64,000 nucleotides of DNA from Tannerellaceae bacterium (GTDB lineage: Bacteria; Bacteroidota; Bacteroidia; Bacteroidales; Tannerellaceae). The stretch lies in NCBI GenBank assembly GCA_031276545.1, contig JAISMW010000012.1:17893-81892 (forward strand). The letters run 5' to 3'. The notes under the pieces were generated by a model, which saw only the letters and a program-made list of their open reading frames with translations, searched no databases and had not been told where the DNA came from. This document shows, piece by piece, positions 1-9,032 of this stretch (position 1 is the first letter of the stretch; every line of letters begins with the position of its first letter). Position numbers and translations under genes: made by a program.

Positions 1-966
1 GATGATGACGCCGTTGGCGGCATTCATTCCGTAAATAGCCGCCGAAGCGTCTTTCAGGATAGAGATGCTTTCGACGTCTTCCGAGTTGAGCTGCGCCAGT
101 TCGGCCACCCCGTCCTGGTTCCGCGTGACTCCGTCTATCACGACGAGCGGTTCGCCGTATCCGCGGATACTTACCATGTTGTCGAATACGCCGGGTTCGC
201 CGGTTTGCTGCCGAATCAGCAATCCCGGCATCTTTCCCTGAAGATTGGTCACGAGGTTTTCCGTTTTTGTAGTGGTAATCTCTTCCGCCCTTATGGCGGT
301 AACGGCTCCCGACAGGGTTTCCTTCTTCTGCGTACCGTATCCTACCACCACGATTTCTTCCAGCGCCTGTGCGTCTTCCTTCAGGACGACGGCAAAGGTA
401 GCGGCGGTATTCCCTACGGGGATTTCCTGCGTGGTGTATCCCACGTAGCTGACCACCAGCGTGGCGCCCTGTGCGACTTGCCGGATGGAGAATTTACCGT
501 CTATATCCGTGATGGAACCGTTGGTGGTGCCTTTGATAAACACATTCACGCCGATAAGCGCTTCGCCGGCTTCGTCTTTCACCGTGCCGGAGATGGTGCG
601 GGTCTGCTGTAAGGCCGACAGGGCTTTATAGGCAGGCTCCACCATGGGGCGAAGCTCTTTGCGCGAGATGAAGATCTGGCGGTCTTCGATGACGTACGTA
701 TTTTCTGTGGCTTCAAAAAGCTTGTCCAGAATCTTGTCGACCGTTTGATCCTTTACCTGCATATTAACCTTGCGGGTAATATCCAGTACATTGTCATAAT
801 AGAAGAAGATATATTCGCTGTTTTTCTCTATTTCGGCAAACACATCCTTTACGCTTTTATTCTGTATGGTCAGCGACAGCCGTGTGTTCTGCGAATAGGT
901 TGCCGTGGCATAACCGATGCCTATTCCGATTAGCAGGAATAGAACCGTTAATCTCATAATTTTCAT
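1..966 (-). CDS. SusC/RagA-family TonB-dependent receptor with STN domain (N-terminal part; gene runs off the window)
   Basis: The first 322 residues are visible. Translation from the ATG at 966 gives a signal peptide (about residues 1-22), an STN domain (about 40-100) that in this family passes a signal to a FecR anti-sigma factor, a carboxypeptidase-D-like regulatory domain (about 120-200), and the start of the plug with the SusC-type segment EEIVVVGYGTQKKETLSGAV. It would sit in the outer membrane and import a ligand with TonB energy. It is the last visible gene of the sigma factor-FecR-SusC series, so binding of its substrate probably controls that sigma factor. The barrel and any SusD partner lie beyond base 1. 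The family call is secure; the substrate is unknown. Confidence 0.93.
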   Translation of the reverse strand, partial: MKIMRLTVLFLLIGIGIGYATATYSQNTRLSLTIQNKSVKDVFAEIEKNSEYIFFYYDNVLDITRKVNMQVKDQTVDKILDKLFEATENTYVIEDRQIFISRKELRPMVEPAYKALSALQQTRTISGTVKDEAGEALIGVNVFIKGTTNGSITDIDGKFSIRQVAQGATLVVSYVGYTTQEIPVGNTAATFAVVLKEDAQALEEIVVVGYGTQKKETLSGAVTAIRAEEITTTKTENLVTNLQGKMPGLLIRQQTGEPGVFDNMVSIRGYGEPLVVIDGVTRNQDGVAELAQLNSEDVESISILKDASAAIYGMNAANGVII

Positions 967-1165
967 TGTTTTTCTTAAACCGGCTTCAGATAAGCCGACT
1001 GTCCGTGGATTTATCATACATTTGTAATGATTTTAAAATTGAATAACTCGTTTATTTTTAAAAATTTTGAATCGCGCCGGGCAATATAAATACGTAGGGG
1101 TTTTTATGATTGTCCGGCATTTTTACTGTACAGGCATTCTTTCTTATTCCATAGGCATACCGATT

Positions 1166-2395
1166 TTATTTGTTTGTAACCGTATACTGTTCTCCGTCGT
1201 AATGACAAATCACCGGCGCCGTACGGGAGATACCTTTCAGCACCAGTTGCAGGTCGTCTTTCAGGTCCAGCTTGCCGGAGCATTTCAGACGGGCAACCTG
1301 TGGGGAGCAGGTGATGTCTTTCCCGTAGTAGCGCGATAGGCGTTTCAATATCACATCCAGCGTTTCGCTTTCGTACTGATAGATGCCCGACGTCCAGGTG
1401 ATGTAATTCTCTACATCCACGCTTTTCACTTCCGGCCGGGTTCCGCCTGCATAGAGGAACATCTCGCTGGGGGCAAGAATCGTGGCGACCTTTTCGGTTT
1501 CGGCATGAATTTTTACGGTTCCCGATACCAGGACGATATTCTGTATAGTGTCGTTCCCGTAGGCCATAATGTTGAACGAAGTACCCAGCACCTCTACATT
1601 GAGCTTTTTCGTTTTCACCACAAACGGGCAATCCGCATCGGGCGAGACCTCCAGGTATACCTCTCCGTCTACATATATTTCCCTTTGTTTTTTGTCGAAC
1701 ACAGCGGGATATACCACCCTCGTGCCTGCATTCACCCACATCCGGCTCCCCTCGGCAAACGTCAGCATGGAACGTTTTCCCAGGGGGACAATCAGTTGAT
1801 TGAATACAACCGCTCCGTCGGAAGGCGTCTGCCTGTTTTTGAGACCCGTTTCCCGGTTGTTGATGGCGATACCTTCTTCCCGGTAGGCTATTTCGGCTTC
1901 TTTTCCTTCGAGCGATAAGGTCTCGTCGCCGGCCAGGACAAGCTGTATGTCGGCCGGCGGCGATTCCGGCGCTTTAATATGTTCGATTCCGGAGGTGTAT
2001 CCCTCCGGCCGCTGTTTGATCCACTCGTAGACCGTAAACAGGCAAATCCACAAAACGGCTGCTCCGGATATTACGGAGAAATAGAGGCGGAAACGGTTCT
2101 TCTTTTTCCGCAGATTCTCCTTGTTCCTTATTTCTATGTCTTCCCACAGGCTGACTATTTCCGGCAGTTGTATGGGTTCGGGATGTATCTGCACCGAACG
2201 GATGAAATAGCAGGCCAGTTCGTAATCGTGCCTTTGCACGATACCCTCTCTCAATACCTTGTCCCAGTAGGCCTCCGATTCTTCGGTCGGCCGCATCACC
2301 GAAGCGATGAAGCGGCTGTCCTGAAGCAGCGCCTCCACACCCGGTTTGTCTGTACTTTCCGTCATTGCGCTCTGATTATTCTTTTTATACTCCAT
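1166..2395 (-). CDS. FecR-family anti-sigma factor
   Basis: A 409-residue inner-membrane anti-sigma factor. It has a cytoplasmic N-terminal part, one membrane segment (about residues 105-126), a periplasmic FecR domain, and the C-terminal DUF4974-type domain (last 85 residues) found in Bacteroidetes FecR proteins. It should hold the neighbouring ECF sigma factor and release it when the STN domain of the SusC receptor signals. The start at 2395 has a GAGA-like site upstream and overlaps the sigma gene by 34 bases. A second possible start at 2365 would give an ATGA overlap with the sigma stop. The long upstream extension in this frame lies inside the sigma gene and is not used here. Confidence 0.92.
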   Translation of the reverse strand: MEYKKNNQSAMTESTDKPGVEALLQDSRFIASVMRPTEESEAYWDKVLREGIVQRHDYELACYFIRSVQIHPEPIQLPEIVSLWEDIEIRNKENLRKKKNRFRLYFSVISGAAVLWICLFTVYEWIKQRPEGYTSGIEHIKAPESPPADIQLVLAGDETLSLEGKEAEIAYREEGIAINNRETGLKNRQTPSDGAVVFNQLIVPLGKRSMLTFAEGSRMWVNAGTRVVYPAVFDKKQREIYVDGEVYLEVSPDADCPFVVKTKKLNVEVLGTSFNIMAYGNDTIQNIVLVSGTVKIHAETEKVATILAPSEMFLYAGGTRPEVKSVDVENYITWTSGIYQYESETLDVILKRLSRYYGKDITCSPQVARLKCSGKLDLKDDLQLVLKGISRTAPVICHYDGEQYTVTNK

Positions 2396-2994
2396 ACCGG
2401 TTTCTCTTTTTCGGAAAACGTATGCTTCAATTTCTTCACAGCCCGCTGTATCAGATTTTGCACCGACTGGTAGTTCATATCCATCAGGATGCAAATATCC
2501 TTCAGTTCCATCTCTTCCACGTAGCGATAATATATGGCTTCCTTTTGTCTCGGCGTGAGCGCGTCCAGTATCCTTCGCATCTTTTCCTTCTGTTCTGCTT
2601 CCTCTTCATCGGCAATCGTACGGTCTTCCACGGTATGGTATTCCGTGCAGAAAACCGGCTCCTCCATATCCATGCGGCAGGAAGACCGGTCTTTTTGGAA
2701 CACATTCAGAAGCGTATTCTTCAGGGAAAAGAACAGATAGAACTTCACGTACTCAATCTCGCGCAAGCTAGCTCGATGACTGTATATCTTCACGAAAACA
2801 TCCTGTATGCAGTCTTTTACCAGTTCACGGTTAGGCGTAAACTGCATTCCGTACGAGAAAAGCGTCTTTACGTATTTCCTGTAAATACAGGCGTATGCCT
2901 TGTCGTCTCCGGAAAGGAATTTTTCCCACAACAACTGGTCTTCCACCGGGTCGACCGTATCGGTACACATCCTTATCTGTATTTCAAACATCAC
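2362..2994 (-). CDS. ECF RNA polymerase sigma factor (FecI-like)
   Basis: A 210-residue group IV sigma factor. Region 2 is seen around the segment DCIQDVFVKIYSHRAS, and region 4 around LTPRQKEAIYYRYVEEMELK with its helix-turn-helix. It lies directly upstream of the FecR gene and overlaps it, so the two are translated together. In this family the sigma factor drives the downstream SusC-type receptor operon. A 20-base interrupted palindrome lies just upstream of the start, and the FG-GAP protein gene ends about 100 bases upstream on the same strand, so some transcripts could read through from it. Confidence 0.93.
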   Translation of the reverse strand: MMFEIQIRMCTDTVDPVEDQLLWEKFLSGDDKAYACIYRKYVKTLFSYGMQFTPNRELVKDCIQDVFVKIYSHRASLREIEYVKFYLFFSLKNTLLNVFQKDRSSCRMDMEEPVFCTEYHTVEDRTIADEEEAEQKEKMRRILDALTPRQKEAIYYRYVEEMELKDICILMDMNYQSVQNLIQRAVKKLKHTFSEKEKPVWSIKRIIRAQ

Positions 2995-2999
2995 TGTAA

Positions 3000-3019
3000 T
3001 TATCGAAACGTTTCAATAA
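3000..3019. promoter_or_regulatory. LacI-type operator-like palindrome upstream of the ECF sigma gene
   Basis: The sequence TTATCGAAACGTTTCAATAA has a perfect ten-base core, GAAACGTTTC, and matching TTAT/ATAA ends. It lies 5 bases upstream of the sigma factor start. A CG-centred AAACGTTT core is typical of operators bound by LacI/GalR-family repressors, but no experiment or second copy supports binding here. Confidence 0.4.
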
Positions 3020-3095
3020 AAACAGTTGATGATTGAAATTATACTCATATAAACAGGACTTTTTCCGGGCAGGATGTAAATTTATTTGCGGCCGC

Positions 3096-5648
3096 TTAAT
3101 GCACCAGCGTCCGCAGATGCGGATTGATCGGCACCACGCAGGGTTTCGCCGTGACGGTTACGGCGCTACTCATCTGCGAAACGCAGGTGCCGTTGTAGTA
3201 GGTCACCCTGTAGTCACCGCCGGAAGTAGCGCTGTACGTGCTTTGCGTAGCTCCGGAGATTTCCACATTGTTCCGGTACCACTGGTAGGAGGTAGCCCCG
3301 GTGGCTGTGGCCGTCAGCGTAACGCCGCTCCCTTCGCCTTCGCATATCGCGGGATTGGCCGGCGAAATCGTGGCGGCAGCCGGCGCCTGCGTGGTATTTA
3401 CAATCACGTAGGCTTCGATTACTTCTTTGCCGAGTACGGTTCCATCCACGGCTTCTATCCATACGTAATTGCGGATGGCGCCGGCCGAGGTGGATTTGGC
3501 CGTTATAAACATCCGCGCCGTATCGCCGGGAGCGAGGGCGGGCAAAGTCCAGGGCAGTTTGTGCGTAGCGCTGTTGTAGGCGCCCGGGCTTCCCTGAAGG
3601 GCGGAAGAAGAAAGATACTGCCAGCCCGAACCCAGGCTGTCGGTGAGCGTGATGTGGCTGAATGTTTGCGGGCTGCTGGTCTGGTGGCTGTTGTTTATCA
3701 GTTCAATGGTGAATATGCTTGTCCCGTCGATACAGGCATTGGTGGTATTGGCGGTCTTGTGCAACTCCAGGGTACCGAACGACTTGGTGTTGTTGGTCAG
3801 GTTGCAGTCGCTGTACGAGCCGCTGGCCGGGAAGTTCGTACCGTCGTCGAGGATGCGCACATAGAACTGGGTAGGCATCGGCGAGAGGCCGGTCAGCGTT
3901 TTGCTGACGGTGCGGGTTTGCCCCGGCGCCAGGTCGGCGCCCAGCGTTTCGCTTCCGATGACGTTTCCCGCCCCGACGGCGTTCCGGTAATACCGCACGG
4001 GTGTGCCTGCCGGCGCGGTGACCATTCCCATATTGCCGAAAGTCACGGTAAGCGTCACGGAAGTGGACGAATTAAACGTAATCGTCCCTCCAACCACATA
4101 GACGTCCGGCGAAAGGTCGATGGGGCAATACGTAGCATCGCTGATGTAGGGCACCTGCATCGGCCCTCCGTTGTAGAAATGTACGGTTTCAGGAACGCCC
4201 GCACAAGTTTGAGTGAAAGTAAGTATCTGGGATTCTATCCTGTCGGGTACGGTCAGATCCAGGTTGACAAACAGCGGGCTGTACATCTGCTGGTTCCATA
4301 CATTGGGCGCCGAAGCCCATTTGGATTCTCCTCCTTCAAACATGTACGTATAGTTGCTTCCTCCCGTGACAACAATATCGGCGCTGCCGTCTCCGTTCAC
4401 GTCGGCCACAACCGGCGTTTCGGTGGTGGTTCCCGAAGTACAGGCTACCGAATACAATACAACCGGAGACGAGCCGCTTCCATTGAATACGCGGAGCAGC
4501 GTTTGGTCGCGGTACACCAGTTCGACTACGCCGTCCAGGTTAAAGTCGAACAGCGTGATACCGGTGACGCCGGAACTGTCCGAATGCCCCAAAGTCCATT
4601 TCTGCGTAAAACCGCTACCGGTGTAGGAATACGCATACAGGTAATTGCTGCCGGATGTAATAAAGCAGATTTCGGGATATTTTTTCCCGTTTGTAACCAC
4701 ACCGTCTATATCTCCGATAAACGGATAGGAAGAATTACTGGCGCTTACGGATATGCTTCCGATAAGGGTTTGCGTCCTGGGCGTCCATACGGTATAGGTA
4801 CCGGGGGAAGAACAAAACACAAGGTCTATATCCCCGTCCATATTGATGTCGCCCGACATATTCCACCCTTCCTGACCGTTGGAGAAATTAGGACAGCGGG
4901 CGTACCGGGTGAGGGTTCCGTTGGCATACTTCATCACGTCGCTGCCGCTTATGATTTCTGGCAGTCCGTCGCCGTCCACGTCGGCGGCATAGGATATGCT
5001 GATACTAAACCCCAGAATGGAGTTGTAAGGGAGGGTAGCCCTGATATTCCCGTCATAGTCTATTACCTTGTTTCCCGCCACAAATTCGACCGAACCGTCG
5101 CCGTCCAGGTCGGCCACAATGGGCGTCACGCCGCTGCCAGTCAGGGTACACGCCTTTTCCCAGACTCTGGCAAAGGTAATCGTAGCCGCCCCGGGGGCGC
5201 TCGACACTTCGTACAGGTATATTTGCTGGGTGGATGTTCCAGCTATGAATACTTCCGCTTTCCCGTCCTTGTCTCCATCCACTATCAAAAAGTAGGTGGG
5301 GTGTTCGCCTTCGAGCGTGGATCCGATATTGATAGCGCCTTTCGAGGCTCCGGTGCGCCCATCCATCACATTGACGCCGTTTTTATTCGGATTCATCACC
5401 AACACCTCTGTGACGCCGTCGCTGTCGAGGTCTCCCACAAGCGCCGTTGACTGAATTTCCGCCGTCCCACCGGCAGATGTCCATCCCGGCGCTATGCTAA
5501 AGCTGAAGGGCGGGCGCGTGGAGGCGCAGTCCTGCGTACCCAGGATAAGGTTGTTCTGCGCCAACCCCGCTGTACAAAAAAATATGGAGGAGAACAAAGA
5601 CAGTAAGCCTTTCTTGTTGCCGTTTTTTATTGTTAACCGTAATTTCAT
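3096..5648 (-). CDS. Exported FG-GAP/VCBS repeat protein with DUF11 and Ig-like domains
   Basis: An 850-residue surface or secreted protein of unknown role. After a signal peptide (about residues 1-30) come at least seven FG-GAP/VCBS-type repeats with calcium-binding-like cores such as DLDSDGVTEV, DLDGDGSVEF, DVDGDGLPEI and DVNGDGSADI, spread over roughly residues 60-440, where a beta-propeller is expected. Then comes a CARDB/DUF11-like region with LTDSLGSGWQYL, and near the end an Ig-like domain with the segment TSYQWYRNNVEISGATQSTY. No ordinary type IX sorting domain was recognised. The protein ends in KPCVVPINPHLRTLVH, nearly the same as the tail of the gene remnant at 63640. It follows the small secreted protein gene by 12 bases and probably shares its transcript. 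Confidence 0.85.
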   Translation of the reverse strand: MKLRLTIKNGNKKGLLSLFSSIFFCTAGLAQNNLILGTQDCASTRPPFSFSIAPGWTSAGGTAEIQSTALVGDLDSDGVTEVLVMNPNKNGVNVMDGRTGASKGAINIGSTLEGEHPTYFLIVDGDKDGKAEVFIAGTSTQQIYLYEVSSAPGAATITFARVWEKACTLTGSGVTPIVADLDGDGSVEFVAGNKVIDYDGNIRATLPYNSILGFSISISYAADVDGDGLPEIISGSDVMKYANGTLTRYARCPNFSNGQEGWNMSGDINMDGDIDLVFCSSPGTYTVWTPRTQTLIGSISVSASNSSYPFIGDIDGVVTNGKKYPEICFITSGSNYLYAYSYTGSGFTQKWTLGHSDSSGVTGITLFDFNLDGVVELVYRDQTLLRVFNGSGSSPVVLYSVACTSGTTTETPVVADVNGDGSADIVVTGGSNYTYMFEGGESKWASAPNVWNQQMYSPLFVNLDLTVPDRIESQILTFTQTCAGVPETVHFYNGGPMQVPYISDATYCPIDLSPDVYVVGGTITFNSSTSVTLTVTFGNMGMVTAPAGTPVRYYRNAVGAGNVIGSETLGADLAPGQTRTVSKTLTGLSPMPTQFYVRILDDGTNFPASGSYSDCNLTNNTKSFGTLELHKTANTTNACIDGTSIFTIELINNSHQTSSPQTFSHITLTDSLGSGWQYLSSSALQGSPGAYNSATHKLPWTLPALAPGDTARMFITAKSTSAGAIRNYVWIEAVDGTVLGKEVIEAYVIVNTTQAPAAATISPANPAICEGEGSGVTLTATATGATSYQWYRNNVEISGATQSTYSATSGGDYRVTYYNGTCVSQMSSAVTVTAKPCVVPINPHLRTLVH

Positions 5649-5660
5649 GGCATTCGATAT

Positions 5661-6125
5661 TTACTGGATGAATGAATAATGATATCTGTAAGAAACGGCC
5701 GGAGAGCCGGTCACCTCTTCTGCGTTTTCAAACACGATGTAGAACGACTGTCCGTCTATCTTCTCCACGATATAAGCGTACTGCCGTTCGGGAATAGAGG
5801 TTTGTCCTTCAAAAGAGAACCGCAGACGGTGTTTTCCCTGATAGGCATAGACGTACTGGAATACCTTTTTAGTTTCTCCATTATCGAAATAGAACAAACA
5901 CTCCGATTCGTTCTTTATTTCAATTTTTTCCGGGCAGGTATAATACAAGTCTGCGGGGAGATGCCCTTGTAAGCGTTTGAACGGGCTGCTGTTCGTACCG
6001 GCATCTACATTTTCCAGCCTCCACACACCTTCCGGGATAGCGGGGTTACTCGACTGCCCTTTGCACACAGCGGTCAGGCAAATACATACGAATGAGAGAA
6101 AGAGAGCTTTGTGTTTCATTTTCAT
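5661..6125 (-). CDS. Small secreted protein of unknown function
   Basis: A 154-residue protein with a clear signal peptide ending near AVCKGQSS (about residue 24). The mature part opens with IPEGVWRLENV, which resembles the first strand of lipocalin-like Bacteroidetes proteins; this is only a resemblance. The rest is rich in aromatic residues and predicted strands (YVYAYQGKHRLRFSFEGQ). The gene is 12 bases upstream of the FG-GAP protein gene, so the two are likely one unit and may act together at the cell surface. No function can be assigned. Confidence 0.75.
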   Translation of the reverse strand: MKMKHKALFLSFVCICLTAVCKGQSSNPAIPEGVWRLENVDAGTNSSPFKRLQGHLPADLYYTCPEKIEIKNESECLFYFDNGETKKVFQYVYAYQGKHRLRFSFEGQTSIPERQYAYIVEKIDGQSFYIVFENAEEVTGSPAVSYRYHYSFIQ

Positions 6126-6306
6126 GTTCTTTTTAGTGTTTTATTCCGTTTTCAACCGGTTTACACAAATGAATCATACATAAACCCTGTCAAAATGGCT
6201 TACAAACATCTGATAAAAAAGTGATTTTTCCAAATAAAGAACGAAATTCGGAGAAATATACAGGATTCAATCGAGAGTTGAGAACGGCGGGAACCTTACC
6301 GCATCC

Positions 6307-7464
6307 TCAGCCCCTATACCTTCGCAGCTCGATGCGGAAGACGGTTCCTTTGCCTATCTCCGAGCTTTTTACGAAGATTCTTCCGCCGTGATAGGATTCG
6401 ATGATGCGCTTCACCAGCGACAGCCCCAGCCCCCAGCCCCGCGCCTTTGTGGTGTAACCCGGACTGAAAATGGTGCCGAATTTTGACTTGGGAATGCCTT
6501 TCCCCGTATCGGATACATCTATCAGAATGTGCTTTTTCGTGACTTCCAGCCGGAAGTTCATCTCCCCCTGCCCCTGCATGGCATCTACGGCATTCTTTAC
6601 CAGGTTTTCGATAACCCAGGCAAAAAGCGAATCGTTCATCAGCGCCAGAGCCGGCTCTTCGGGCAAATGACGGTGCAGCTTCACCTTCGAGGATATGCGG
6701 GTCTCCATATAATCCAGCGCCGAATGAATGGAACCGGCAATATTCACCGGCACAGGATCGGGGTTGGAACCTATTTTGGAAAAGCGTTCGGCTACGGTCT
6801 CCAGGCGTTTCACATCCTTCTGCATCTCGCCCAGTATGGAGGGATCCGTCTCCTTCGTATGCAAATACTCCATCCAGGCAATCAGGGAGGAAATAGGCGT
6901 ACCCAGTTGATGCGCCGTCTCTTTGGACAGTCCCACCCATACCTTGTTCTGCTCGGCCCTTTTCGTGCTGCCCAGCGCCAGGAAGGCAATCAGGATGAAA
7001 ACAAAGAACACCGAAAGCTGCACATACGGATAGACAAGAAGCCGCTTCAGAATCGTGGAATCATCATAATACAGATACTGGTAGGTGCCGTCTCCCATAT
7101 CAATCGTGATAGGGTCGTGCTTGCTTTTGATATCCTTCAGCTTGCCGGCAAGGAACGCCTCCACATTCTTTTCGGGAAGCTGGATATTCCGATACTCGAT
7201 AATACGGTCGTTTCCGTCGCAGAGGAACACCGGTATCGACGTATTCCCCTGAATGATACGGAGACTGAGCGACATATTCAGGCTGGTATCCTCGTTCACG
7301 ATCACCCGTCCGGCCTCCGCCCATATTTCGATTTTCTCCCGTTCCTCTTCCGCCAGCTTCTTTATCAGCGAGTTCGAGACAACCACCGAAGCAATTGCAA
7401 TCGCCATTGCTCCGAAAATAAAAAAGTACTTCAACTGTTGCCGGGCATCATAGATGTTCTTCAT
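6307..7464 (-). CDS. Orphan sensor histidine kinase
   Basis: A 385-residue membrane kinase. It has two membrane segments (about residues 13-34 and 144-166) with a periplasmic sensor region of about 110 residues between them. There is no obvious HAMP domain. The phospho-acceptor box reads SKETAHQLGTPISSL with His185, followed by a HATPase domain with ENLVKNAVDAM (N box), DTGKGIP (G1) and GWGLGLSLVKRII (G2). The HQLGTP form of the H box is common in Bacteroidetes kinases. No response regulator gene is adjacent, so the partner is encoded elsewhere. The upstream region carries four CRP-like sites that could control it. Confidence 0.92.
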   Translation of the reverse strand: MKNIYDARQQLKYFFIFGAMAIAIASVVVSNSLIKKLAEEEREKIEIWAEAGRVIVNEDTSLNMSLSLRIIQGNTSIPVFLCDGNDRIIEYRNIQLPEKNVEAFLAGKLKDIKSKHDPITIDMGDGTYQYLYYDDSTILKRLLVYPYVQLSVFFVFILIAFLALGSTKRAEQNKVWVGLSKETAHQLGTPISSLIAWMEYLHTKETDPSILGEMQKDVKRLETVAERFSKIGSNPDPVPVNIAGSIHSALDYMETRISSKVKLHRHLPEEPALALMNDSLFAWVIENLVKNAVDAMQGQGEMNFRLEVTKKHILIDVSDTGKGIPKSKFGTIFSPGYTTKARGWGLGLSLVKRIIESYHGGRIFVKSSEIGKGTVFRIELRRYRG

Positions 7465-7858
7465 AATCCTCTCCTTAGGACTTTATAACGTAGTGAAAAA
7501 CGGATTATTTCAGCCTCTACGCCAAAACCCGGCGCCCTTTGCATTTTACGGAGGAAGACCCTTATCCCTCCTGCGCCGACAAACTAAGCAAATGCACCTG
7601 TCTATCTAAGTAATTCAACAGGAGATCTTATATCTGTGACCTACATCACACTATTCTGTGATGTAGGTCACAATATTATATGACGTAGGTCACACTCTGC
7701 TGTGATGTAGGTCACAGATATAAGAGTACAGGAGAAACACATTAGTTCCTCTTGTGAACTTACTGAAATACAGCTCACAAAAGGAATAAATCTTCAGGCG
7801 GGAAAAGTCTCTCGACGGTTTGTTCCGAGAAAGGGGGGATGAGGGCGTTTCTACCGGA
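7465..7858. other. Intergenic region between lacI-type gene and sensor kinase
   Basis: These 394 bases hold no gene. The only clear structure is the four-copy CRP-like array at 7627-7724. The remaining parts show nothing recognisable. Confidence 0.7.
7627..7724. promoter_or_regulatory. Four CRP/FNR-like palindromes at exact 22-bp spacing
   Basis: Four 16-base copies lie at 7635-7650, 7657-7672, 7679-7694 and 7701-7716. Three match TGTGA-N6-TCACA exactly and the third reads TATGA-N6-TCACA. The first copy is the reverse complement of the second and fourth. The outer arms, 7627-7650 and 7701-7724, form a perfect 24-base inverted repeat. The start-to-start distance is 22 bases, about two helical turns, which would put all sites on one face. 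They lie 171 bases upstream of the sensor kinase start and downstream of the lacI-type gene. The half-site equals that of CRP-family regulators; a structured terminator is the other reading. Confidence 0.55.
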
Positions 7859-8860
7859 TCAGACAATCAGTTCGGAAGGAAGCCGGTAGATGGATGTGTT
7901 CTTCGCCCCGACGCCTTCTTCCATCTGTTCCAGCAGCAGCCGCGAGGCCATATTGGCCATGCTCTGGACGGGCTGCAGGATGTAGGGAATGGCTACGGGC
8001 ATGAAATCGAACACGTCGTTCCGGTCAAAACAGACCACTTGTACGTCTCGGGGTATCTGAAGCCGGCGCTTCTGCAACTGTTTCAGTCCGTTCAGCGCTA
8101 TCGTATTGGTTGCGAACAGAAAGCCGTCTACCGTTTTTTCTTCCGACAGTATCGAGGCGATGGCTTCCTCTATGTCGCCGGCCACGTTCGTGTGGCTGAT
8201 GTTCCGTATCAGGCGCTCATCAAAGCTGCCGGCCTCTTTCAGGGCATCGGTGTATCCGGCTTTGCGTTCCGCCATGTGGGGCAAAGTGTTGCCGTAAAGA
8301 AGCAGGGCGATACGCCGGCACTGCCGGTTTATGAGGTATCTGACGGCCTGATAGGTGGCATCGTAGTTGTCAATCAGTATGGCGCCGGTCGGTATGCCGG
8401 GATAATAGCGGTCTATGGTGACGAGGGGTATTTTGTCGGCGATCAGCCGGCTTACATACTTTTCTCCGTGTTCGGCCGGCACGATGATGAATCCGTCCAT
8501 CTGCCGGCTTCTCATCAGGTTGATCATTTCGCCCATGGTACGGCTGCTTTCGTCCGTATTCATAATCACGACGGCGTATCCGGCTTTGCCCATCTCTTTC
8601 TGTATGTGATACGCCAGACTTCCAAAAAACGGATTGGCTATATCCGTTACCAGAAGGCCGACGGTTTGCGAATGGCCGCTTTGCAGATTGACGGCAAGGC
8701 GGTTGGGCAGGTAGTGCATTTCCCCGGCCACGTCATGAATCTTCCGGGACAGTTCTTTCCCCACGCGCCCTTCTTCTTTTCCGGCCAAAACGAGCGAAAC
8801 GGTCGCAACCGAAACACCTACGGCTGCTGCAATATCTTTTATGGAAACTCTCTTCATCAA
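7859..8860 (-). CDS. LacI/GalR-family transcriptional regulator
   Basis: A 333-residue repressor or activator. The N-terminal helix-turn-helix is clear (VSIKDIAAAVGVSVATVSLV, about residues 5-24), followed by the hinge helix region (YLPNRLAVNLQSG) and a periplasmic-binding-protein-like sensor domain with VGLLVTDIANPFF. The gene is divergent from the catabolic operon that begins at 9103, with 242 bases between them, and is the natural regulator of that operon. The ligand is probably a sugar or keto-acid produced by the pathway. The start could be either of two adjacent ATGs; the first is given. Confidence 0.93.
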   Translation of the reverse strand: MMKRVSIKDIAAAVGVSVATVSLVLAGKEEGRVGKELSRKIHDVAGEMHYLPNRLAVNLQSGHSQTVGLLVTDIANPFFGSLAYHIQKEMGKAGYAVVIMNTDESSRTMGEMINLMRSRQMDGFIIVPAEHGEKYVSRLIADKIPLVTIDRYYPGIPTGAILIDNYDATYQAVRYLINRQCRRIALLLYGNTLPHMAERKAGYTDALKEAGSFDERLIRNISHTNVAGDIEEAIASILSEEKTVDGFLFATNTIALNGLKQLQKRRLQIPRDVQVVCFDRNDVFDFMPVAIPYILQPVQSMANMASRLLLEQMEEGVGAKNTSIYRLPSELIV

Positions 8861-8876
8861 TGTTTTTTTTGAAAAG

Positions 8877-8884
8877 CAAAGTTA
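8877..8884 (-). promoter_or_regulatory. Bacteroidetes -7 box for the lacI-type gene
   Basis: Read on the minus strand this is TAACTTTG, a full match to TAnnTTTG, 17 bases upstream of the lacI-type start. No convincing TTTG -33 box is seen. Confidence 0.5.
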
Positions 8885-9032
8885 GTGAAATATGATACGG
8901 ATTCGTGGAACGGCAAAAAACTTCGGGTGGAATGGGCAAAAAGGAAGCGATGAATCAGTCAATCGGTTAATTAATCTCGAAAACATGCTCAATAACATAG
9001 TAAAAAAAGCTATAATTAAACATTTAACTTCC

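Noticed and set aside
3033..5450. 805-codon plus-strand frame
   Set aside because: It is the antisense shadow of the FG-GAP protein gene, which has a signal peptide, recognisable repeats and a normal start.
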